Below the pieces are notes generated by a model. The model saw only the letters and a list, made by a program, of their open reading frames with translations, was not told the origin of the DNA and searched no databases. Below, piece after piece: positions 55,321 through 64,000 of a DNA stretch of 64,000 bases. Source of the stretch: Diprion similis (taxonomy: Eukaryota > Arthropoda > Insecta > Hymenoptera > Diprionidae); the NCBI RefSeq assembly GCF_021155765.1, contig NC_060108.1, forward strand, positions 21,725,025 through 21,789,024, in the 5' to 3' direction. Position numbers and translations under genes: made by a program. Position 1 is the stretch's first letter. Each line of letters opens with the position of its first letter.

Positions 55321-56529
55321 CGCGAATAAAATCCAGACGCATCGACTGATTTCCAAGAACTTCTCTTTGCTCAAAAAAGGAAAAATGAACCTTTCGTTTT
55401 GCGTTCGAAAATTCGAATAATCTACGTTTTTGCTCATACAGAGGCTCCTCAGGAACGAGTTTTCAAAAGCTCACTAGTAGTATGAAAAAATGGTCAAATA
55501 CCCTGATATATGCCTGTCTGAAATATGTTTATCTTTCTGACGTCACCCGATGTTCCCAGAATACTTTATTTGTATCGTGTAAGCCTAAGTGAGCCTAAGT
55601 ATCGGGCTCATAGACGCGGATTTAATATCACCCCCTACATAAACTTGCAGTCAGGATAATTATCACGAAGTGAGGACTTAGCTGTGTGATTATAACACAA
55701 ATTACTTGCGCTCATTTCAGTGTCCAATGGGTTAAATATAGCTCCGAGATAGAGGGCTGCAAAACATGGCATTGCAACATCCAACCGATTGTCACAACAA
55801 ATTGCCACGACGTCCCCTGGGAGCAAACCCTGTGTCTTCATCCACAAGGCACACCTGACACTTCTGTCTAGCATTTGTTCGTAGGTTTGTTTATCACCGG
55901 TGGTACCATCAATCTGGAATATGGTTTCTCATGATAGTAAAGTGAAGAAACATTGTGTATCGTGATGGAAAATGGCTGGCCTTAACCGTTACATATATTT
56001 TTTTTAGTTCAATTTCATAAGGTGTTTCAAGTTTGCTCAAATACTTACTTGTCCCACGAAATCTGGATCACTTTTCAGTCTGGATAGTATCATTTCTCCG
56101 ACACTACCGTATTCGAAATCGGTACAAGGAATCTCTTTACCTTTGAGTATATTGTTTTCGATTGTAAACTCTGAGTTGTTCTGCAAATAAATTCATGAGA
56201 TCTCAAGTCCATTTTCGCAGAGTAGTAATTATAGCTTTGAGGATTTCGCACATGCGATGTGGTTATTGGCGAAACTGCCCTGTAATGTTAAGCATTGCTG
56301 TACAGTATTCAATGTACGTAACACGTATCGGTACAGCTAGTCACAGTCTGGGAGAGTATCTCGATCGTGACTTGGCTGAATCAGCGAGACTCAACAAGGC
56401 CGAGGCTACTTCACGCAAGAAATGCGTAAGCTTTACATATCATTGTCAAGAAGCTCAATCATAGCAGCATCAATGAGAAGTGTGTTGAATATTATTATTG
56501 ATAATTGACGGTGGCCAGATAAACGGGAC

Positions 56530-56815
56530 GACGTTTTCGAAACACACAAGGTGACTGTCGCAGTCCAGAGATTATAATAAGTTTGGTTTACGCACGAGTG
56601 AGGCGCGAAGCGCCGAACTTTTGAATGATATAAAATAATATAATAAGACCCTAAATAAGGACATCCCTAATATATTCACTTTATTTAATCGGGTGACAAG
56701 CTAGTGTGGAAAAATCCAAAAAGTACATCTTTCATTCCCAGAACAATGACCAAATGGGAACGCACAACAGCGCGAGGCGTGAAGCGCCGAGGGGTTGTCA
56801 CCCGAGCGCCTAGGG
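56530..56815. mobile_element. Insert private to unit 1, with terminal direct and inverted repeats
   Basis: The corresponding place in unit 2 (about 63530-63585) lacks this sequence. The insert has a near-palindromic GAGGCGCGAAGCGCCGA at 56600-56616 and GAGGCGTGAAGCGCCGA at 56774-56790. An inverted pair, GGGTGACAA (56691-56699) and TTGTCACCC (56795-56803), is also present. No coding capacity. It may be a small non-autonomous element. Confidence 0.45.
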
Positions 56816-57163
56816 ACTGAGCCCCTAGTACCACATAAAATATTGTGGTATGATCAGATTGTCAAGAGTAAACGAAATTCAGTTCACTATCAACTAAATA
56901 ATTTGAACTTACGGGAGGAGAGAGCATGGAACTACGGAGTATCATTTAAACTGTACTAGTTGTTAGTCTTTGAGGAGGTCTGCAGAAAAATTGCGAATAT
57001 TATGTTTTATGACAATTCGATAATAAACGAGATCTATTCCTCTAGTTGTGTGGTGGGTAGAGTATGAAACCAACAACGCAGTATTACTATAAGTCTGCAT
57101 TGAGAAGTTAGCTTTTAGATGAATATAATATAAGATAGGCTATGTGTGTAATTTACTCACCAT

Positions 57164-60100
57164 TTTAGCGTTCCGAATGAAAAATTAGCTTGCTAAATTT
57201 CCCCACTTGTTATATTCTACGTGATAAACTAAGTACAAACTTGCAAAGCGGTTTCAAAACTTTGCGAAAGCAGTAAACAAGAGCTTTGAACTGGATAAAA
57301 TATTGCTGGTACAACTGAGAAACTGTTTTTGAGAGGCTCTCTGGAATGACGTGATCGGTCGATTGAAGACATGAAGGTGTTGGTTCCTAATGATGATGAC
57401 TTCTGTTATGTAAAACGAAAGTGAAGTATGTATACTGACGGCTCCACCACCAATATTCCGCCAACTTTACAATCCATCGACGGGGGTCAACAGCGTAGCA
57501 CTATTTCAGATATGCCATAATTCTGTTAATCACACTACACAATGGCATGATAAGATTAGCCATCTCATAAGATCTATAAGCGCTATCAACAAGGTGATCT
57601 TCCGTATTATTTGATTCGACATAATGATGGCTGGCTACATTTATAATATTTTGGATGGACAGCAACCGGGAAAAATTTAAGTACGCTGAACCTTTACGTG
57701 TAAAAGCTCTACTTGTAATAGCGTTGCAGAGAAAGAAAATTCATCCGCTTGTCTACTCACAATGTTCTTAAGGCAACGCAATCTTTTTCTCTCATTCTCA
57801 TTCGGGTGAAGCTCATAGCGTTTTGTACTTCGTCGTACAAACAACAACCACACACATTCATATTCTGAAAGGAAAATCTCCATTATCACAACCACGTAGT
57901 AAGTGATAACTCATAATCGATTACGAAAGGTTGTTGAAGAAAAAAACCGCCGACAAGTATCTTCAAGGCGTCTTACACCCGATGACACAATTTTATGATA
58001 AGGAAGAGCATTACTAGAATTAGGTACAATTTTCGTACAGTGCTGGAATTCATCCTGCAGGCGTCATATTGTAACGGTTCAAAGTTCACCCACTTGAAAT
58101 CAAAACAAGGACCTGCTCGGGGACAGGCGTTCTCTATCACGCCAGAAAAACCGTCGACGAAGCACGAGGTGCAAATTGTATGATTGAATATTATGTGGGG
58201 TTAAAATTTTCCGTAACAGCCATAGCGATCTAATGTGAACTTCAAAACCAACGATATTAATGAAAATCTTCTCATATCAGGCAGAAGTAGTTGAAACCAA
58301 GAACATCCATCTACGACGGAGATCGATCCATTTATCTTCACAGCCACCGAAAGTATTTCATCACGTCGCAACGTACATGTCGCCAACATTTCAATACCGT
58401 CCGCCGACGATATTCGTAACGCACATATAAAAGCTAAGTCAAAATCTTAATGAACTTTGCGACGGGGGGACGAGGTGGTTGGTCGGACGTTGGACGTCGG
58501 CGTAGACGTTCCAGGCGACGACCGTGGTCCCGGGGGCGGTGATATCTATTCTTATCAGCAGGAGTCAGGGCTGCTGGCGACGACCAATCCCCGAGTTTGG
58601 GCATCCGGTATGGAACATAAAAGCAGACCCAGTGGTCCCGGCAAGGACCGAGTGGTTATTCGGCAGGCAGGTTAGTCCCATACTCTCTGGCCCAACACAG
58701 GGCCACCCTCTGGTTGACGAGATGCTCTGGTGAGGGCGAGGACGTCGGGGGTATCGTGTTCCGGGTTAGCGAGCGGCGGCGTGGTGATTGAGCAAGAACG
58801 ATGTGAAAAGTGAAAAAAACTGAGGATGGAGAGAGCGAGAAAGGAAGGTGGAGTGAGGTTTAGAGTTAGCAAAGTAGGAAGAATAGATAATAAATATATG
58901 AAGAGAAATGAGACGGGAGGATCGCGGGTAGAATGAAAAACTAATTCTGAAGAGGACGATTTGGTTGCGAAATAGCGAGTTATTGAGGTCTTGTCGGAGC
59001 AGTCAGAGCAAACTGTTATATAAATCTAGCAAACAGATGCCAAGGCCTTGGGAAGGCGGTTCTTTAGTCAGTCCAAAGTCCTCAACTGTATATGAGACTT
59101 GGTCCGATTGTTAATGGAAATCAAGTGAATCCCATCTACTTGTTGAATATTAGACCGGACTATCCACCAAAAACGCGAAAATGAGCTGTTTGAAAATTAA
59201 ATTATAATACTCTAATACTTTAATACTTTTTTCCACAATTGGCAATTTCGTTACACCCTGTATAGTATTTTGACTATGGACATGCATAGATTACAGGTTC
59301 AATTATACATTCAACTAATTTACTGGGTATCGTCAAGTTGGACTTGTCCAAAGCTAATGAATCTGCCTGCATATCTATCATTAGGAAAAGTTGATGTTCA
59401 CAGAAACGCAGTCTCACCTATTTTTTGTAAGAACCTGTGCATTCAAACTGTTATTACAGATTATCAGTTCGCTGCTTTTACTACAAAATATAGACTGGAT
59501 AGTTATCGATATTTTTGGTCGCGTCGTACTATAGTTTTGTACATGATAACCATTTATACGTCAGAAATTAACACGTTCATTTTCCACAGAGCAGGGTAAA
59601 AAATTGTCTGAATTTCAAAATACGTTTATATATATTTTGTATATTTTTCGTATGTGTGAAATGGTTTTGTAGCTTGGAACGAAAAGAATAGCTGTAGCGA
59701 ATGCCGTTTATTCCGACGGGCTGTCTTTTTGTCAGTATCTTGGTTGTATATTATATTCGATCATTTCGTGTGTTGTAGTATTTTTTTTTCACGTGTATAA
59801 CTCGTGAAATTGGCCTGACAAACATGTTAACATAATGCAAAAATAGATATTTCTTTCATATTGGTTTTTGGTGCATGTGCTACAGAATATATTGCAATAT
59901 ATGACACTATGCGCTTGCTTTTTAACCCTCGCATTCGGATGAGGAGTAGCTGGTGCGATTGACAGGATTCACTCCAGGTAAAATTAATGACATAATATCT
60001 GTTTTATTCTTTTCATGAGTACAAGTGCCTAAGTCTACTTATTCTTATTTTAGATGGTTTCCAATCGATCTATTGGATGAAATGGTTCAGTGACAGTTTT

Positions 60101-60201
60101 CTCAAGGCACGTAAAAGTGTTTGATAGTTAAAACGTAATTATCCTTGAAATTTATTCCTTAACCAACTGTTCTTGGAGACGAAAAAATTTGCGGCTGATT
60201 A
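57164..60201. other. Spacer between ligase genes B and C
   Basis: About 3 kb without a supported gene. From 57164 to about 57240 it matches unit 2 near the window end. 57240-58440 is ordinary AT-rich sequence. 58440-58800 is a GC-rich island unlike its surroundings. From about 59020 it is the left part of duplicated unit 2, matching 44880 onwards. Confidence 0.5.
58440..58800. other. GC-rich island of unknown origin
   Basis: A stretch with many CGACG, GGTGG and GGGGGCGG-like words, markedly richer in GC than the rest of the ligase region. Overlapping open frames exist on both strands, but none shows a family motif. It may be a fragment of a mobile element or a CpG-rich regulatory island. Confidence 0.35.
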
Positions 60202-63200
60202 TCACGTTGTTACCATAGATCTCGCTAAGTCTCGCACATATCCGCGTCGAATTTTATTTGACGGTGTTTTTGGTAGGTGATCCAGGAATTTTACTCCACC
60301 TCGCAGTCGTTTGCTGTCAGCCATTTCAGTCGCCACCAAGTCAATTAATTCCTGTTCTGTAACCTAAAGAATCCCACAAATGAAGCGTCCACAATATTCG
60401 TACTCGCGTTATTCTCACACTCAAATAATTGAACGATAATTTTACGTTGGACTTGTTAATATTGCGATTCAGAAGTTTTCATGCTGATCTTGACCAGTCG
60501 CTGATGTTGCTAAGTATACGACTAATACTTGTCAGATGAAAATTACCTCTTTCCCAGTGAAAGAAGACTCCGTTCTAACTACAAAAGCAATAGGATGCTC
60601 GTCGTCCACAGGATGAGGCAAACCTACGACCGCCACCTCCTTGACGCCAGGGTGGGACAAAAGCACACTCTCGACTTGAGCTGGAGATATGTGAAAACCC
60701 CGGTATTTAATCAGTTCTTTCAGCCTATCTACCACGAAGATCTCTCCGTCCTCGTCGTAGTATCCAAGATCTCCCGAGTGCAACCATCCTTCGGAAAATG
60801 ATTACCATGCGAGATTTTTAAATTAAATGTCAAGGCTGGAACTGGAATATCGAATACATTCGCTAGAAAACATATATATCCAAGTTACCTTCTTCATCGA
60901 TGGTTGCGGCTGTGGCATCTGGATCGTTATAGTAACAGTTCATCATGGTGTCAGTCTTCCACAATAGTTCACCCCTCTGATTGGTTCCCAGTACTTTGTT
61001 TGTATCTGGGTCGACCACCTTAAGCTGGCAATTGATGAAGATGCGGCCACACGATCCAGGTTTCGCGTTGTTTGATTGCATCGATGTACCACATCCTAGT
61101 TCTGTCATGCCATAGCCAACTAGGATGGAAGCGCCTGATAATTTTTTAGCAAATGCATTTCGAGACGCAGCAGAAAGGCTGGCTCCACCACAAATGACAG
61201 ATTTAATACCGGAGAGATCGTACTTGTTCAAAGCGTCGGATTTCAATAGTCTGTTGATCATGTTTGGGGCCAGAAAAACTGATTGTATCTATAAAATAGA
61301 CAATAGACAGTAGTTTCATATGCAAATTCTGCGTCTATTTTGTTTACATGAGAATCGAAAATTTTGAATAACTTACTTTGAGTCTTTCGAGAAGTTCGCC
61401 TGCTGTGTACTCTTCGAATGCTGGCGGTACAATCTTAGTTGAATTTTTACCCACAGCTAAAAGCATGGCGAATACTCCGCTGAGCCATGCTAGCGGCGTG
61501 AAGACTAGAACTTTTACGTTACTTGATGCTGTGCGAACATCCCGCTGTAAAGTTTTGAGAATAACGGTGTGGGCTAATGCAACACCTTTTGGAAAGCCTG
61601 AAGTCCCAGATGTACACATAATTATTGCAGTCTCGTTAGGATTTGCAATCGCTGTGCACCGGAAGTCTTGAACTTCGTTGATTCCTGGTTCAGCGATTAT
61701 GGTTTCGAATGTAGGAAAGCCGGAAACTCGACCGAAAACTACAGTTTTCATGTCGAGATTCGCTTCTTTCGCCGCTTGAGCGATCGCCACGGCTGATGCT
61801 TCGTTTACGAACGCCATTTTTGGTCTCGTGATAGTCATTATGTTACGAAAATCCTCTGCAACAAAAAATCTATTGAATAATGACATTCATCATGATAATA
61901 ATCAGCACCAACCAACCCAACGGAGGGGATGGATTAGTGACAATAATTATGCGTCTACAGCCGTCTTCGGGTGTTCGAAAAAATTGCACATTACTCCACC
62001 CAATCGTAGCTGGACCGAGTTTAAGACTCAGCTTGTAGATTCGGCGCCTGAACGACGGGACCCGTCTTACAAATTTCATCAGTTGTTGCTCAGGTCTTTA
62101 TCGACGTGCGATTTGAACTCAAGTCTTATCGTTCCACAGTTCATGTACGCTACGCGCTACGCTAGGTTACATAGTATATTCAGGGAGGGCAGAAAAAATC
62201 CGATTTATTCGAACCACGAATAAAATACAGTCGCATCGACTGATTTTCATGAACTTCTTTTTGCTCAAAGTTGGAAGAATGAACCTTTTGTTTTACATTT
62301 AGAAATGTACGTTTCTTGCTAAAGGACTAGAGTGTTACAGAGCAATAGCATTCAACCTATTTGTGACATCTAAAAATCTTTTCTTCCTCTTATTGTTCGA
62401 GGAGGACGTCATACGGCACCATTGCAATTTTCTTCCGAGAGGAGCGCCAAAGCTACGACAAGGTCAATTGATTTCCATCCAAATATCTTTATCTTTCCGA
62501 CGTCACCCGGCGTTTGCAGAATACTTCATTTGTATCGTGTAAGCCTAAGTGAGTCTAAGTAACCGGGCTCATAGACGCGGATATCATATCACTTCCTATG
62601 TAGATTCGCAGTTTGTATAACTATCACGGAGTGAGGATTTAGTCGAGTGATCAGAATACAACTTACTGGCGTTCATTCCAGGGTCCAATGGGTTAAATAT
62701 GGCTCCGAGATAGAGGGCTGCAAAACATGGCATTGCAACATCCAACTGATTGTGACAACAAATTGCCACGACGTCCCCTGGGAGTAAACCCTGTGTCTTC
62801 ATCCACAAGGCACACCTGACACTTCTGTCTCGCATTTGCTCGTAGGTTTGTTTATCACCGGTGGTACCATCAATCTGGAATATGGTTTCTCATGATAGTA
62901 AAGTAAAGAAACATTGTGTATCGTGATGGAAAATAGCTGGCCTTAACCGTTTACAAATATTTTTTTTCAGTTCAATGTCATGAGGTGTTTCAGGTGAATG
63001 TACAGCAATCGTTCATCAAGTTTGATCAAGTACTTACTTGTCCAACGAAATCTGGATTACTTTCCAGTTTAGCTAGTATCATTTCTCCGATACTACCGTA
63101 TTCGAAATCGGTACAAGGAATCTCTTTACCTTTGAGTATATTGTTTTCGATCGTAAAGCCTGAATCGTCCTGCAAATAAATTCATAACATCTCGAGTCCA

Positions 63201-63925
63201 TTTTTGCAGTGTGGTAATTATAGCTTTGAGGGTTTCGCACATGCGATGTGGTTATTGGTGAGATTGTCCAGTAATGTTACGCATTACTGCACAGTATTCA
63301 ATGTACGTAACACGTATCGGTACAGCACACGAATGTATGTCGGAACGATACCGCTAGTCAGCCTGGGAGAGTATCTCTATCGTGACTTGCTGAATCAGCG
63401 GTACTCAACAAGGCCGAGGCTGTCTCACGTAAGAATCACGTCAACTTTACCTACATTGACAAGAAGCCTATAGCATCAACCATCATTAATGGGAAGTGTG
63501 TTGAATATTAGTGTTGACAATTGACGGTGGATCGCGCAACACTGTTCTGAAAAACATGCACGCCAAATATTTGGACTTTGCCGCTAGTACCGCGTAAAAT
63601 ACTGTCGTATGACCAGATTGTCAAGAGTAAACGAAATCCAGCTCAGTGTCAAATAAATAATTTGAACTTACGGGAGGAGACAGTATGTAAGTACGTAGTA
63701 TCATCATTTAAACTGTACTAGTTGTTAGTCTTCGAGGAAGTCTACAGAAAAAGTGCTAATACTATGTTTTTTGACAATTCGGTAATGAACGATATCTATT
63801 CCTCTGGTTGTATGGTGAGTAGAGTACGAAACCAACAACGAAGTAGAACTATAAATCTGCATTGAGTAGTTAGCTCTTAGATGCATATAATATAAAATAG
63901 GCTATGTGTGTAATTTACTCACCAT
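60202..63925 (-). CDS. Luciferase-like/4-coumarate-CoA-ligase-like acyl-CoA ligase, gene C
   Basis: Seven coding exons on the minus strand give 541 aa: 63923-63925 (ATG only), 63038-63169, 62667-62874, 61377-61855, 60889-61288, 60547-60788 and 60202-60363. Exon lengths are identical to gene A throughout. The adenylation motifs CTSGTSGFPKG, YGMTELGC, HSGDLGYYDEDGE and VDRLKELIKYRG are present, and the C-terminal motif is LPKTPSNKIRR, with N where most family members have G. The block usually read as GELW is GELLW in B and C. The final residues are MVTT, so no SKL-type peroxisomal signal is seen. It is the undisrupted sister of gene B. Like A, it should make acyl-adenylates and CoA esters of an unknown acid; no evidence supports light production. 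Confidence 0.92.
61915..62230 (-). mobile_element. tRNA-derived SINE-like sequence in gene C intron
   Basis: Orthologous within the duplication to 55025-55320. The A box-like TAGCGTAGCGCG and B box-like GAGTTCAAAT are readable on the minus strand between about 62110 and 62165, with the same body. Divergence from the unit 1 copy is moderate. Confidence 0.45.
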
Positions 63926-64000
63926 TTTAGCGTTCCGAATAAAAAATTAGCTTGCTAAATTTCCGAACTTGTTATATTATACACGATAAAATAAGTGCAA

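Larger units (their letters stand above)
46037..57163 (-). pseudogene. Acyl-CoA ligase gene B, disrupted by an LTR retrotransposon
   Basis: The exons are 57161-57163 (ATG), 56049-56180, 55706-55913, 54470-54948, an exon split into 54359-54384 and 46722-47107, 46382-46623 and 46037-46198. All exon lengths equal those of genes A and C, except that the split exon is 12 bp longer, and no stop or frameshift is seen in the host exons. The motifs CTSGTTGFPKG, YGMTELGG, HSGDLGYYDEDGE and LPKTPSNKIRR are intact. The only break is the 7.2-kb retrotransposon inside the fifth exon, in opposite orientation to the gene, so this allele should not make a normal protein. The intact flanking frame implies the break is recent. 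The C-terminus ends MATT, without a peroxisomal signal. Confidence 0.9.
44880..57240. repeat. Duplicated unit 1 (gene B with flanks)
   Basis: Outside the retrotransposon, this segment is collinear with 59020-64000: the 3' spacer, all seven ligase exons, the introns and the 5' flank align in the same order. For example, 45241-45320 matches 59331-59410, and 57121-57240 matches 63886-64000. The second unit runs past the window edge. Unit 1 also has a private insert at 56530-56815. Confidence 0.8.
59020..64000. repeat. Duplicated unit 2 (gene C with flanks)
   Basis: Collinear with unit 1 (44880-57240 minus the retrotransposon), including intergenic sequence, exons, introns and the SINE-like sequence. 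It continues past the right edge, so more units may follow. Confidence 0.8.

Noticed and set aside
41306-63925. Calling the ligases luciferases
   Set aside because: Sequence shows only the ANL ligase fold; most insect luciferase-like proteins are acyl-CoA synthetases and no evidence for luminescence exists here.

Overview
The window is animal nuclear DNA: AT-rich, with split genes carrying GT-AG introns. It looks like an insect. Troponin C has the arthropod pattern of only two calcium-competent EF-hands, and there is a tandem set of luciferase-like acyl-CoA ligases. A hymenopteran is plausible but this is inference. I joined exons by hand from splice signals, phase and family similarity; for every gene the exon lengths close into one open frame.

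Region 1 (1-26,000) is a compact housekeeping block. In order: DHX8/Prp22 splicing helicase (+), ARL6IP1 ER-shaping protein (-), UBE2S ubiquitin-conjugating enzyme (+), ALYREF mRNA export adaptor (-), two tandem copies of endonuclease III/NTHL1 (+,+), and SSR3/TRAP-gamma (-). ARL6IP1-UBE2S and ALYREF-NTHL1 are divergent pairs with short shared upstream regions; DHX8-ARL6IP1, UBE2S-ALYREF and NTHL1-SSR3 are convergent pairs.

Region 2 (26,300-41,000) holds a muscle troponin C gene (-) spread over about 9 kb. Its first coding exon is only the ATG, and its introns carry an A-tract and a 263-bp tandem duplication. A gene-poor stretch follows to about 40.5 kb.

Region 3 (40,500-64,000) is a family of acyl-CoA ligases of the luciferase/4-coumarate-CoA ligase type, all on the minus strand: a two-exon relic, intact gene A (541 aa), gene B and intact gene C (541 aa). 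B and C lie in a recently duplicated genomic unit of about 5 kb, which runs off the right edge. Gene B is broken in a coding exon by a complete Ty3/Gypsy-type LTR retrotransposon (47,112-54,358), with a 4-bp target duplication and LTRs in which I see no difference.

The strongest mechanistic find is in that retrotransposon. At the gag-pol junction a T TTA AAC slippery heptamer sits directly before the gag stop. A 7-nt spacer, a gap-free 11-bp stem and a 6-bp loop-downstream pairing follow, together forming an H-type pseudoknot. This is a textbook -1 frameshift signal, and pol is in the -1 frame.
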